The notes under the pieces are model-generated. The model saw only the letters and a list, made by a program, of their open reading frames with translations, did not search any database and was not told the origin of the DNA. Positions 1 to 11,354 of a DNA stretch of 64,000 nt are shown in pieces. Each line of letters starts with the position of its first letter. Position 1 is the first letter of the stretch. The DNA comes from Amaurobius ferox. Taxonomy: Eukaryota; Arthropoda; Arachnida; Araneae; Amaurobiidae. Made by a program: the position numbers and the translations under genes. The DNA lies in assembly GCA_951213105.1 (NCBI GenBank), contig OX578140.1, positions 121,324,485 through 121,388,484 of the forward strand, written 5' to 3'.

Positions 1-120
1 CTTTTGGCAGGCAAATATAGCGTACTGCTGTGCTTACAGTTGTGGTAAAGGAATATTGAATTTCTCGTTATATTACACATACAGATTTGTATGTGCATTC
101 TTATCTATCGCTTCCTTTAA

Positions 121-288
121 GGCGCCTTTGCCCTGCGCAATGAGTTAGGACGCAGAAGAAACAATAAGTTACTTGTAGAAAAATACCACGAAAAACGTAT
201 TTTGTGGGATTTGTGGCACTCCGACTACAAAGACAATCGGAAAAAGGTCAAGATATGGGTAGATTTGGCTTTAAAATGTGATTATTAG
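121..288 (+). pseudogene. possible MADF-like domain fragment
   Basis: An open frame of 55 codons lies between a TAA at 118-120 and a TAG at 286-288. Its second half reads like the start of a MADF (Adf-1/Myb-like DNA-binding) domain: residues N-K-L-L-V-E-K-Y, then I-L-W-D, then H-S-D-Y-K-D-N-R-K-K, then W-V-D-L-A. MADF domains usually run about 85 residues and begin with a similar L-I-x-x-V-x-x-x-P-x-L-W-D pattern. This would be only the first half. No start codon fits. A splice acceptor could lie at the AG near 176-178 (cttgtag) and a weak donor at AAAAAG/GTCAAG near 246-247. It may be an exon of a MADF gene, a fragment of a transposon that carries MADF, or chance. The motif spacing is the only support. 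Confidence 0.35.
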
Positions 289-686
289 GAAAGGGAAACC
301 TGTTCAGCAATTTTTTACAATACATATGCGCAGACATGTTGAGGAAAGTGTGGATATTTTGGTATACAGAATATATTTCAAAAATTAGAAAAAATAAATA
401 TACATGCATACTCGCCTATTTTTTCAATTATAAATTTAATCTCCCTACAAGAGACACCCATGCAAAATTGCGAGCTCCTTACAACTTTTTTTACCGGCAA
501 CTCCCTTCATATTCGTTTTTCCTTTCTATATCAATTTTTCATGTATTATATACACTTTAAGGAAATGATGACAATCCACGTGCGTTTCTGTAAACGTAAG
601 CTTTTTACATTTTATTGGCCAGTACTTTTGTATATTTAAAGCCTTTAAATATTAAATTTACCTTTAAATTAAAAGTGACCTTTTTT
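289..686. other. no recognised feature
   Basis: AT-rich sequence. A short open frame at 336-560 on the plus strand has low complexity and no recognisable domain, so it is not called a gene. Confidence 0.5.
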
Positions 687-862
687 AACACTTTCCAACG
701 TAGTTGTAAAGTGTTTATGACTTTGGTGTTTCTGTCTGTCTGTCTATCCGTTCGCACGATAACTGCCGTAAAATAACGTTATCTAAATAAAATCTTAGTA
801 TGTTGTTGAGACGACCTTTGAGACATATAGGAATGAAAATGAACAATATCACCCAATTAAGC
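687..862 (+). repeat. interspersed repeat family B, 5-prime part
   Basis: Starts with an AACACTTTCC...AAAGTGTT hairpin, then a TCTG-rich run, then CGATAACTGCCGTAAA and TTGTTGAGACGA. The same order of blocks occurs at 5901-6306 and 33207-33606, so this is a dispersed family. Homology stops near 862, so this copy is truncated or interrupted. Confidence 0.6.
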
Positions 863-1552
863 CCCTATTACACGATAGTAGTTTGGGACAAAAAATCTAC
901 AATTTGGGACAAAACCCTACAATTTGGAACGTCCCAAAGCTGTTCGTTCGCAAAACAGCTTTCGGACGTTTGTGATGTCACTCGACACAACACAGAATAA
1001 AAGTGACGACTCTCCAAGCAGCAAATGGGGAAGCTTTAGAGTTCTCTTCGTGTAAAGAGTACTCTTAACATCCCAAATGGTCCGTTTGGATTGATAAGTT
1101 CAATAAGAACAGCTTTCATTTCTTCATTCCAAAACAGTCTATCGGTCATCTTGGTCGCCATTAAAGTAAGAAATAAAATAACTCGAAAGCACGTCACCTG
1201 TGACGTTTCGGATTTACGCACTTCTGAAGGGTCGATTTTGAAATAATAATTACACTGTAGAGCGTTGAAAAATTAGTACAAAATATCCCCCCTCAACAAA
1301 AAATTGGAAAAGGACTCTGAAAAATGTACACAATATAACTCCCCCGCCCCCCACCATATCGAATATTTAAACAATGCAATATAAAATCGACTTTATTATT
1401 CCCTTTTAAGTAAGGAACATTTCCTTAAACCATTTCCTTTTTAGTAAGTATTCATGTTTCTACACGTTTAATAAGTTGTCATCTTGTGTTTCCCAATGTA
1501 TCTACGTTTACACCTTTAAGAGTCCACTTCAACGATAAAAGCTTGCAATTTC
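863..1552. other. no recognised gene
   Basis: Contains two and a half short copies of a CTACAATTTGGGACAAAA-like unit at 890-930 and a short CGTCACCTGTGACG inverted repeat near 1192-1205. Otherwise nothing recognisable. A minus-strand open frame at 1036-1221 shows no domain. Confidence 0.4.
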
Positions 1553-1624
1553 GTCCCAGTAGCTCAACGGTAGAGCGTCGGCTGGCCAATTCGGAGATCC
1601 AGGGTTCTATGCCTGGTTGGGGCA
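1553..1624 (+). pseudogene. tRNA-like sequence
   Basis: GTCCCAG at 1553-1559 pairs with TTGGGGC at 1617-1623 as an acceptor stem, followed by a discriminator A. A D-arm is formed by GCTC/GAGC (1562-1565 and 1573-1576) around AACGGTA. A T-arm with CCAGG/CCTGG stem and a GTTCTAT-containing loop is at 1599-1616. The anticodon arm (1577-1598) does not pair cleanly, so the amino-acid identity cannot be assigned. A poor anticodon arm and a mutated T-loop suggest a pseudo-tRNA or SINE head. The sequence after it (to 1784) is not recognised. The upstream 24 bases also resemble those before the copy at 2189, which points to duplication of a larger block. Confidence 0.55.
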
Positions 1625-1784
1625 GCAAGGATCTTTACAACGGCGGCCGAACAAATTAGACCTGCAGATTAGTTCAACTATGTCGGATGTCTGAAAGTTA
1701 CCCCAGTACGGATTCAATGAACTCCGAAAGATTGAGCGTCGATTTCAAATGGAGAGGATAACGACCATGCAGGACACTACCCTG

Positions 1785-2039
1785 GGTTGCTGTTGTTGTT
1801 GTTACTAATCCCCCGTGGTGAAGGAGCGCCTATGCACCACGTCCATTAGATCCCCGGTCCCATGGCGAAGGGAAGAGGATTTGCAGCTTCACTTTTTATT
1901 GAGGTTCCCCAAGGGCGGAAGGTTGACTTTGTCTCGACAACACAACATCCATGCCCGCTGGCGGGATTCGAACCCGCAACCCGACAATCCAGCGATCAGA
2001 CGGAAACGCATGCCCCTGACCGCTCGACCACCGGATCGG
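1785..2039 (-). mobile_element. tRNA-headed SINE with AAC tail and target duplication
   Basis: Read on the minus strand, the head starts near 2039 with a box-A-like GGTGGTCGAGCGGTC and a box-B-like GGTTCGAATCC (near 1965-1975), which matches the layout of a class II (long variable arm) tRNA such as Ser. The body follows, ending GGATTAGTAACAACAACAAC at the low-coordinate side. The element is bracketed by the direct repeat CACTACCCTG at 1775-1784 and 2040-2049, which fits a target-site duplication of LINE-mediated insertion. The same GGCATGGATGTTGT linker follows the tRNA-like head in the SINEs at 27340 and 32080. Confidence 0.75.
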
Positions 2040-2188
2040 CACTACCCTGAGTAAAAATAGTAGTAGCAGGATGCTAACCTGAGGTAAAATAGTAGGAGAT
2101 GGTCAGTCAGATTCTCAGTTGCCCGCCAATCTGATATTAGAGGATGGAGAATGCAGGCTTCACTTTGACAATAAGAGCATGTAATTTC

Positions 2189-2240
2189 GTCCCAATAGCT
2201 CAACGGTAGAGATCCAGGGTTCGATTCCCAGGTTGGGGCA
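2189..2240 (+). pseudogene. tRNA-like copy lacking the anticodon arm
   Basis: A paralogue of the tRNA-like sequence at 1553. The acceptor stem (GTCCCAA / TTGGGGC) and the D-arm (GCTC AACGGTA GAG) are retained, and the sequence then passes directly into the T-arm (CCAGGGTTCGATTCCC). The missing segment corresponds to 21 bases of the first copy between two GAG triplets, so deletion between short direct repeats is the simplest explanation. The T-loop TTCGATT is closer to consensus than in the first copy. Confidence 0.5.
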
Positions 2241-2614
2241 GTAAGGGTCTTTTCAACTTTTTTATTCAGATTCATAAAATTGATTCTTTTTAAAATTGTT
2301 ATTTTTCATCTTCTGCGAGGAGGGGGGGGGATGCTTTGTACTAATTTTTCAACGGTCTACAATAATTTTATAATTTTCTTTTCTCCCAATCTCTATTAGG
2401 AAAATGAGATATCCCTCCGTATTCCGCTAAAGGAGTCATCCCCTTCTGAAAGTGTTCTCATCATGTAGCGTCATTGGGAATTCCTATACATCTGCATAAA
2501 AATTTTCTGTACTTCTCGAGTTCTTTGCTTGATCTATAACTTTTCTTGACACTTTGTATATAATGTAATATTTAGCTTTCGCACGCATTTACGAGAGATA
2601 CATAAGAACGCCAT

Positions 2615-2617
2615 TTA

Positions 2618-2648
<31 letters not shown>

Positions 2649-2651
2649 TTG
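2615..2651. repeat. (TA)n followed by poly-T
   Basis: About 13 TA dinucleotides followed by a run of T. Simple microsatellite. Confidence 0.9.
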
Positions 2652-5600
2652 TTGGCACCGGAAATGCATTTGCAAGCTAAAAAATAAAATAAGCAAATAA
2701 GAGACGATAGCTTAAAATTTTATAAACGGTGGGCGGTGTTTAAAACGCGCTCTACCATTTCTGGATTTGAAGTTACAATACATCTATCAGAGAAATTCGA
2801 ATATTCTTGCTTTAAAGAATTTTGTTCTTACTGGTCATCTAATCGTCTGCTTCGTGCTGACGACCGGCAATGTTCGCAAAACTATGGTTTACATGTGGTG
2901 ATGGAGGATCAATTGAGAACTTTCTCAATTATGTGAAATTTTAATTTAGAATTAGACTAATTTGTATTTTTTTTCAATTATATAGCTTTAAAATTTAATT
3001 TTATATATTTGATTCCACTTTTTTGTCTTTGAATTGAGTTTAAGTTGGTATATAAAAATTCCATTAGTTTCAATATTTGCATTACGAATTACGAAAATCT
3101 CTGTCATGTGTTAATCTCTCAGATGTTAATTTAATGAAAATAAGCATCTTGCAATTACTTCGAATTCAATTACCAAGGGGGATTAATTGATAATAAAATA
3201 AAGAGTAATTTATCTAAAGACCCCCTCATTTGTTTGAACGGTATTTTAATCAGCAATACTTATTTCATCACATGAAGCAATTACGTGAACGTAATGACAT
3301 TGATTTTTAATTTAATCCGGTAAAAGTAAATAAACGGATAAAAATGCCGTAAATCGTGACTGCATGAATAGGTCTCTCCTAACGCATATCATTTAAATGT
3401 TGTCAGTTTTACTTTAAAAGAATGATATTCGTTTAATCAATTTTCACCCTTAATAGAAATAATTTGCGCGGGAAATCTTTAATGAAAATAATTTCTTTTC
3501 TCTAATGTGGCCCTGTTTCTGTAATTTTACTATTAAAATCTTTCAGTGCTGATGAAGATGATGGTAATTAAGTACAATTATTCGAAGTATTGTACAGAAT
3601 TGTCTGAAATTCGACTAAATTTATTAAGATTAATTTTCAAAAGATGCTGAAACGGTTAAAAAAATGTTCTAAAATTTCGGAGCATAACTTTCTTAAAAAA
3701 AAGAATAGCCTTTGACTTTTAACATATTCGATAATAGTACGATTATTATTATTGAATATCATTGTACCAGTTTCAATTTTGATTACCGAGTTCATCGTGC
3801 CAGTTTCAAATTGATGATTTTTAGTTTGATCGAGAAATATAGTTCCAACCGAGTCACTATATATTGAATAAATTATAGATTTTATACCGGGGATTTTCTG
3901 GAAGAGATGGCGCAGGTTAACAATGATCATATCTCCAAAGGTATAAAATATAAAATTCTGTTTGGCATTGTAATAGTATTGAGTTACTTTTGTCTATTTA
4001 ATAATTTTAGAAAGTTTGTTTTTGATTTAAACGTGTTCAAGGGTCTTATTTACATAGTATTCTCTTTTTAGTTATCCATTTTCCAAATGCTTAGGTTTTT
4101 GATATTCTTCTGTTCCAAATAGATTCTATTCCATGGTTATTGTGTTAAAAAATGATGAAAGTTCGTTCTTTTTAGGTTATAGCAATTTAAATTGGCTAAT
4201 TTGTAATTCCATTTATTACCCTTTTTATTCCCTTTGATTTGATTCTAAATATGTTGTTCTCGGTTAAAAATTTGTTGATTTATCGCAATTTTTCAGTTTT
4301 ATTCTATTTTAAGCTTTTTAAATATTTCAGAATCGTCCATATATAAATTATTACCGAATTCGTATATTCCAAATCGTTTCACTTCATTTCTTTTTAATTT
4401 TCGTCTGCTTTAAAATTCCTGTTCTCTTCTTTAATATTTCGAGTTTTTGATTGGTTGACCGTAATATTAAAATCGTCTGTCATTAATTATTTTATCGTTC
4501 ATCGCTAATTTAGTTTACAGTGTTTGGCAACGATGTTTATGAGTATATAAACATATTCACACTCTCTGCTCTCCCCTTTTATTAGAACTCAAGATGTGAT
4601 CTACGAAGTTATTGTTTTGCGCTTCGGCGTTCTTACGCATTCCATTGCATTGGAACGAAATATCCTATTGCCTCAGCTTTGTTGATAAACGTGTGAATAT
4701 TTGCACTACTTTACTTTCAACGATGTTTTAAATGATGTTGTTTATTCACATCACGAGAAGTTTTCATCATTTAATTTGATAAATAGCGTGACTGGACAAT
4801 GTTTTGTCTTGGAATATTTCTAACGGGCGATCTGTGAAGGAAGGCGTTGTTTAGTCTACGAATTCGTCGAATTTAGTCTACCAATTAAGCGTTTGTTTCT
4901 CGTAATCAGTGGGTTTGCTTTAAATGACCTATCGAGGCGGCATTTACATATGTGATTAATGGACTATATGTTCGGCGCTTAGTACAAATGAATGAAGAAG
5001 TGTCCACTGTTTCCGATGAAGATATCGTTAATTGATGGTTGTGCTGATCAAATGTTTTGACTATTTTGCGTTTATCTGCTAGGATCTGTTGCATCCAGTG
5101 CGGTTCGTGACGGCTCTCTACATCCGGTGATATTTTTAAATGATATTTCTAAATGTCTATCAGTTTTACACCATTTTTAAGTTCAATTGAGTTGGTTTTG
5201 AATAAGACCCCTTGACCTATATATTTTAGGTCACCAGAACCTGAGATTTTCTTTAACTTTTAGTTGAAATTTCCCTTTTGGCTAATTGATGTTCTTTTTA
5301 TTCTAAATTGTAGTTTGGCAAATAATTGTATAATTTTAACATTGTTAACTTTAAATGTAATATTCTAACGTTTTTACTATCACTATACGACCGGCCACAT
5401 AATAAATTAAATTTATTTATTTAATTTATTTATGTTTAATTTGATTTATTTAGTTAATAAGATGTTTTTAAAAGCTGTAAAAATATTTTAAAATTTTTGT
5501 TAAAATGAAGTTCATTTTAATAAACGTTAGATTGTTGAAAACTTAAACTCTGTGTTCTTTCTTTTTACTTTAATGTATTCTTTTATTTTTAGGAAAGTTC

Positions 5601-5884
5601 CATTTTATTTTACAGGTTAGCATATTTTTATACATTTAGGGAGAAACTGGTCAACTGGCACATTTTCAGATATATTTTAGATGACCTTTAAGTTTTGGGA
5701 ACTTGGAATATTCAGAATGTTTTGAATGAATCTATCTTTTGCATATAGAATGGTTTTTAGAATGTCATAACTCTTTTTTTAACAGGACAATAGTTACTTA
5801 GTTTTGTATTATTCAATTATTTTAGTCTAAACCCTAATTATGTTTTTATGACGTACTTTGTTGTCCTTTATATAGTTTTTGTCT
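2652..5884. other. no recognised gene, AT-rich
   Basis: Read for coding signal on both strands. The open frames present (for example 2736-2936 plus, 3637-3930 minus, 4906-5094 minus) have no recognisable domains or plausible splice context. No RNA gene or transposon end was recognised. A slightly less AT-rich patch lies at 4560-5110. Confidence 0.4.
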
Positions 5885-5900
5885 TTAATTGATAATTTTT

Positions 5901-6306
5901 AACACTTTCGAACATAGTTGTAAAGTGTTCATGACTTTGTTCTTTCTGTCTGTCTGGTCGCATGATAACTGTCGTAAAAATTACATTATCAAAATGAAAT
6001 TTTAGTACGTTGTTGAGATGGTCTGTGGGACATATGGGAATGTAAAACAATGATATCACCTACTTAGTTTTGGATTTAACCCGAGTTTAAAAAACGAAAT
6101 ACATTGAACCCTATAGGATATAATTTTTCAAACGTTTTTTAAGCGGAGTTAAAATTCACAAATTGCTTTGAAAATTTTTGGACATATGCAAATTATTACG
6201 TAAAATGTGTGAAAAATATTTCATCAAAATATGTTAATTGGTTTTTGAAATAAAAATTTAAATAATAATTACACCCATATTATATGAAGAGATCACGTGA
6301 CTCATT
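5901..6306 (+). repeat. interspersed repeat family B, long copy
   Basis: Begins with AACACTTTCGAACATAGTTG, which folds with AAAGTGTT. A TCTG run, TTGTTGAGATGG and TTTTGGATT-like blocks follow, and the copy ends near GAGATCACGTGACT. Matches 33207-33606 along its whole length with many point differences. The 5-prime hairpin followed by TCTG repeats resembles the TT-element layout, so it may be a related family. Confidence 0.65.
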
Positions 6307-8077
6307 GCAAAATAAAATATGGCATCCATTTTCTTTTTCACTTAGTGAAAATCGTGATTTTTAAGGAACGCTTATATATTTTTATTTAGAGTTGCACCCG
6401 TTCTAAAACCGCTTTATTTTTGCATCTTATCTGTGTATCTAAATTTTGTGCCTACGCAATTACAATATTTTTTATTTTAAATGATCACTAAACTTTGATT
6501 AGTTCTACAACAAAGTTCAATTTTAACGTATGTATAATGTAAATACATCAAGCGATTGTAAGATCAGTTGTATAAGAATTGCTGAATGTTTTACACAAAA
6601 TTATTTACCTCTGGAGTATGGAATATAAATGAAATATTCATTAATTTTATAGAGAAACAGACGATTTTATAGCATTGCCTGTTTTGATGAAGTTTTAAGT
6701 TTCCAAGTAAAATAAATTATTGTAGTACTGTGAAAATTTAAAAAATATCACTGCTGAATGTATCTCATTTTAGAGATGTTTAAATAAAATTGCATTTTAG
6801 TTGGAAAGTGTTTTATAATCACTGTTTTATGCATGATTAATCTTTCTTGTTGCATTATTCAACTCCGAAATAAAAAAAAAATCGCAAAATGTTAAAAATA
6901 ATATGTAAAATAGCAGAACAAATGTTCATCTATGTGTAACTATTTTTGTATTTCCAGACCCCCCCAACTCTGATGACCCAGAGTAATAAATCTTTGTGTA
7001 TTTATAGTATCGGCCACGGAACAGCAGCTCACAGGGTCGGATTGCCGGAAACTGACGGAATTTGACGAGTAGATAGAAACTTAAAATTTGGTGCATTAAT
7101 CAATCAGTCGATAAAATTTTTGGGAAAGATCAAATGTTTATTCATTGGAGGGGGCGGGTATGCCCCATCTCAATACGTTCTAAATGCGAAATGATTGAAA
7201 ATAAGACTGTACGAAAAGATAAAGACTGAAAATTTGTTGGCAGCGCTCGAATAGAAGAAAATGGAGAATATAATTTTTCCAGGAATTTTTAAAGTTTTCG
7301 CACGACGAAGTGTTCGTGTTGCCGGATAAACAATAAACACACTCATTTAAATAAGACAGCGATTTCAAAGTTGGTGCACGGATCAATCACAAAATGCGCA
7401 GGACAACTTGAAAGTAAAATTAACTCAAGTGTGGCTCAACTTGACTTCCTCATACTAAATCAATTTTTAGTAACTTTTTTTTCAAATTTGAAAAGAAAAA
7501 CTTTGAATAATCAGCTTAGAGGGTCCAAATAATTACAATTATAGCATGTTACCCTTCATTTTAAAGGGCTGGACAAAATCTTTCGATTGATTGCATACTT
7601 GACAATGCACCTCCCCCCCCCCCCATCGGCGAGCGGGGAGGGCGGGCACGAAATACTATTGACGTCACGAAAAAATATTGTATCAAGGCTGTTCTTTACA
7701 TCAGTGATTGAAATTATAAAGTTTCGTGATCATTGAGCCCTAAATACACCCTTTTATGCATGATTATGTTAAATTTTGTCCTATACTCCCATGTTAAAAA
7801 ATATATATATAATATCGAATGAATTTCGAAGTTTTCCCTCGAATTTGAAAAAAATTCCATCTAGTTCTAGATTTTTTGATTACAACGCTGGATATAAAAT
7901 TTCGTGAACATCCATTAAAATTTATGATAGTACAGACAGGCAGACAGACATCGCTCCAAAAATAGTCAAAACGTGTTCAGGAGGTATTAAAACATATATT
8001 GGCATCACAATCTCGAATTCGAAAATTTTGCGGGAAAACAATGTTTTATATTATATTGCATAGTATGATAAAGTAAA
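6307..8077. other. no recognised gene
   Basis: AT-rich apart from a C-run at 7613-7624 and a GC-richer stretch (7625-7655). A short CAGACAGGCAGACAGACA block near 7934-7950 resembles the TCTG runs of the local transposon families and may mark another decayed element. No ends were identified. Confidence 0.35.
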
Positions 8078-8510
8078 AATGTGCATTTGAGGGGCTGATA
8101 TTTACCTGCACCATAGCTTTCAAATTGCGTAATGACACGGAAGCGTATTTCGTGAAGAGATAGAGAATTGGAAATTGGTGCAATTATATAGTTCGTTCAA
8201 TTTGGGCAATTTCCCTTTTCCAATATTTTTTATTTTAGGCGTGATGCAAATCGAAATGTTCGATTTGTTGAATAAATAAGATAGAGATAGAGAGTTCAAT
8301 AAGATAGAGAGTTCAACCTATGATAATAGCGATATCAATTGTTTTAAAATTTAAATTTTAGTATAAGTATATATTCTTTCATAACAAAATGATTCGTAAA
8401 TATTCGATAAATAAATTGAGCCATCTGACTGCTAACATTGTTATTTATTATTATATCTGTACTGTGAGAGTCAAATACGCGTGACTTGGAGTTCAAAACC
8501 TACTTTTATT
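8078..8510 (+). repeat. older repeat family A, copy 1, left part
   Basis: Aligns block by block with 10420-10582 plus 11356-11626: GGGGCTGATATTTACCTGC, GTGAAGAGATAGAGAAT, GATAGAGAGTTCA, TCGATTGTTTTAAAATWTAAATTTTAG-like, and AAATTGAGCCAT. The T-run at 8226-8231 is the uninterrupted equivalent of the site occupied by the TT-element at 10583. Copy 1 itself is split by the TT-element at 8511 and resumes at 9448. Confidence 0.75.
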
Positions 8511-9447
8511 ACTTTCCTTATATACATAATGTATAAGGAAAGTATTGTGACGGGGTCGAAAATTCGAATTTGAGTTTTCGACGGGAGAGCACGTTTCAAG
8601 CATCCCTGATCACGAATCAAACAGTTTTGAAGTGATGTCTGTGTGTGTGTGTGTGTGAAAGTATGTGTGTGTGTGTCAGTGGGTCTGTGGAGATGATAAC
8701 TGACGAACGAATGGACTGATTCGAACCAAATTTGGAACAAAAATCACAATTCGTAAACACTGGAAGCCTATTGTTTTTATACGCAATCGAATGTTCAGAA
8801 CCCCCTTAAATTTTCGAATGAAATTTTGAAAAAATCATCAAAAAATCAAAACCACTAATAAAGTTAAGCAAATAGACATTTCTTATGTAATTTTTCATTA
8901 GAAAACGATTGACATAAATTTTAGAACGCTAACATGAACCGTTCTCGAGATATTGCACATTTTTCAAAAAAAATATCAAAAAGTCATATAAAATAAAAAA
9001 AAAATATTTCCTATTGAGAAACATGTTCACTTTTCTTATGTAATACCATGCGATAAATTGGATGACATCATTCTCGTGGATCTAGCTCGTTCCATTTATG
9101 AAAAAATATACTTTGAGTAGTACTTTTGAATTTGAACGCCAATAGTCATTTATCTGCTGTAAGAATGACTTATTTCTTCGTCCATAACGCTTGGTGATAT
9201 TTTGGCGACGAATTTGGCGGAATATCGCCAAATTGGCAACTTTTTGAAATGTCAAATTAACGAAAATCTCGCCAAATGGATAAAAATGACGCTAAATCAA
9301 TAAAAATGACGACTAATTGTCGAAAATTCAATATCTTGGAAAGGATATTAGTATCTACTACAAGAAAAACCTATTTATTTTACTGTAAAAGTAGTAAATT
9401 CATTTCATTATATAAGGAAAGTCATGTGTTGCCCACATCAGATTTTT
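8511..9447 (+). mobile_element. TT-element type 1 (Helentron-like, non-autonomous)
   Basis: Starts ACTTTCCTTATATACAT and folds with ATGTATAAGGAAAGT into a hairpin with a stem of about 15 bp. The first 14 bases recur inverted as TATATAAGGAAAGT near 9409-9422, 20 bases before the terminal A, which is an asymmetric inverted repeat. A 3-prime hairpin ATGTG-TTGCC-CACAT follows, then CAGATTTTT. The interior holds a TGTG microsatellite (8640-8674) and the degenerate GGCGA motif block (9190-9320). No transposase frame. The structure resembles Helentron-associated (HINE) elements, but this class call is inference. Ends were set by comparison with the empty site at 11627-11630. Confidence 0.75.
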
Positions 9448-9690
9448 TTATAATACAGTTGTATAGATAAAGCATTGTTTTTACAAAATGTTCGAATTGG
9501 GGATTTAAGAATAAGGACGCTTTGCGAACGTATGAACTCATATGAACACTACCTGAAATACGTCTTTTTGAGTGCGTATGTGCATATGTCAGCAAGGGAT
9601 AAGGCATGATAACTCATAACTAATTGATGGTTTAGGTTAAAATTTTTATGTGCAAATACGTATATTATGTAAAAAGCTGAACTAAATATA
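9448..9690 (+). repeat. older repeat family A, copy 1, right part
   Basis: Continues the alignment with 11631-11856: ATAATACAGTTGTATAGATAA, AAAGCATTGTTTT, GAACACTACCTGAAATACG, GTGCGTATGTGCATATGTCAGC and GCAAATACGTATAT. A fragment of the same tail is found at 58383-58530. Confidence 0.65.
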
Positions 9691-10419
9691 ATATTTTTTC
9701 TATACGCATGATTAGAACGCCAATTATTTAAAATTAAAGGTTCTCATATCTTTATTTACTGTATGAAACAATGATCATGGACGAGCGATGCGAAGCCCAT
9801 CCTCTCTATATCAGCGAAGTGAAATCAACATTTGCCTGAATTTTGTGATCCCTTTCACTAGAAAAGTACAATAGGTAGGAAGATGAAAATGTGTACACCT
9901 TCGTAAAATTGGACACAGATGTGCTAAATCGCAATTTCAATAACTGAAACGAACTGTGACAGGGTGAAACGTCCATTTTTAAACAGCGCATGCTCATTAC
10001 GCTTAAACAACAACTTTGAAACAGCTAATCAAAGCGTATGCACTTGCGGGTACTATCATATAAATGTGCTCCTATATGTTAAATGCATTTTTCGATTTAA
10101 ATGTATGACTTTGATTTCCCGTTTTCTAACTTGTTTAATTTAGTATTCAAATTCTAAAAACTTATATGTTCTTTGGCGCTTATATGCTTATGGCTTTTAG
10201 CTGATTTGGCAAGATATCGCCAACGTATCGACTTTTTAAATGTTGCCGAATTGATAAAAATGTCTCCAAATGGATAAATATGACGCTAAATGGGTGGTAA
10301 TGTTTTGCAAATTTTTAATTCTGTCATATGACGGGGATACCTTCTATGTAAGAAATGCACTTCTCTCTGTTTGTTTATAACACCGATTAATCATTTGTCA
10401 GGAGAACTTGAATAAAAAA
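9691..10419. other. decayed repeat sequence, no gene
   Basis: Contains a degenerate GGCGA-type motif block at 10195-10300 (TTGGCAAGATATCGCCAA, AAATGACGCTAAAT-like) of the kind seen inside TT-elements and Helitrons. Nothing else is recognisable. The minus-strand frame at 9806-9997 has no domain. Confidence 0.4.
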
Positions 10420-10582
10420 AAATGTTCATTTTAGGGGCTAATCTACCTGCGACGAAGCGCTCAAACTGCGAAATGATAAAGCAGTGTACTTTGTGAAGAG
10501 ATAGAGAATAATTGGAATTTGAAGCAATTATAGAATTGCTCAATTTAACAAAGATGGGCAATTTCCCTTTTTCAATCTTTTT
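10420..10582 (+). repeat. older repeat family A, copy 2, left part
   Basis: Paralogous to 8078-8225. Interrupted at the T-run by a TT-element (10583-11354) and continues at 11355. Confidence 0.75.
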
Positions 10583-11354
10583 ACTTTCCCTGCAATACAT
10601 GGTAATGTATAGGGAAAGTATTGGAATCATGCTGAAAATCACAACTCGAGTTTTCGACTGATCTACACGTTTCGAGACCCTAGAATACGAAAAAACTATT
10701 TTTAGCGTGACGTCTGTGTGTGTGTCTGTGTGTCTGTCTGTCTGTCTGTCTGTCTGTGCAGATCTTGTATCCACTTTAACTAAAAAACTAATTGACCGAT
10801 TTTCATAAAATTTGGTAGGTAAGTCACTTGTGGGCGAATCTGGTGCTGATTAGTTTTGGGTATGATTGGGGATAAAAGAACCCGCCTTTTTTTTGCGAAA
10901 TGGCCCGCAAAAGCTTGTATCCACTCTAGCTAAAAATCTAATGGACCGAATTTCACAAAATTTGGTAGATAAGTCGCTTATAGGTCACCCTGGTGCTGAT
11001 TAGATTTTGGTACGATTCGAAAAAAAAATAACCTGCCTTTTTTTGCAAAATGGCCCGCAAAAATCTTCAAAATTTAAAATAAGAAACTACGTACGCTCAA
11101 ATATATCCATTAAATGCTTGTTTTATACGTAATTTTTAACGGAGAAAAGAATAAGACCAACCTCATTACACTAGGACTAGCCGTTCTCGAGATATTTTAG
11201 TGTTTTCGTATTTCTCTACGCCACCTTTGAAAATAAGTGCAGTTACCAAATGAGAACGAAAATTGATTTAAAAGTGAATTAAATTTAATTAAAATAAAGA
11301 GAACGTGGATATAAGTCTGCAGGGAAAGTCATGTGCTGCCCACATCAGATTTTT
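10583..11354 (+). mobile_element. TT-element type 2
   Basis: Starts ACTTTCCCTGCAATACAT and folds with ATGTATAGGGAAAGT. A TGTC/TGTG microsatellite lies at 10710-10757, followed by two direct internal copies of a block beginning TGTATCCACT (10768 and 10916). Ends GTGCTGCCCACATCAGATTTTT. Its target is known from the empty paralogue at 8226-8231: the flanks together hold five more T residues than the empty site, which places T5 inside the element and leaves no target duplication. Type 2 differs from type 1 in the central region and is shorter. Confidence 0.75.

Noticed and set aside
10391..10774. 127-codon minus frame with T-D-R-Q repeats, and similar frames at 8471-8740, 15912-16172, 39305-39508 and 59278-59541
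   Set aside because: They are recurrent translations of TT-element 5-prime ends and their TCTG/TGTG microsatellites, with no shared conserved protein beyond DNA-level repeat identity.
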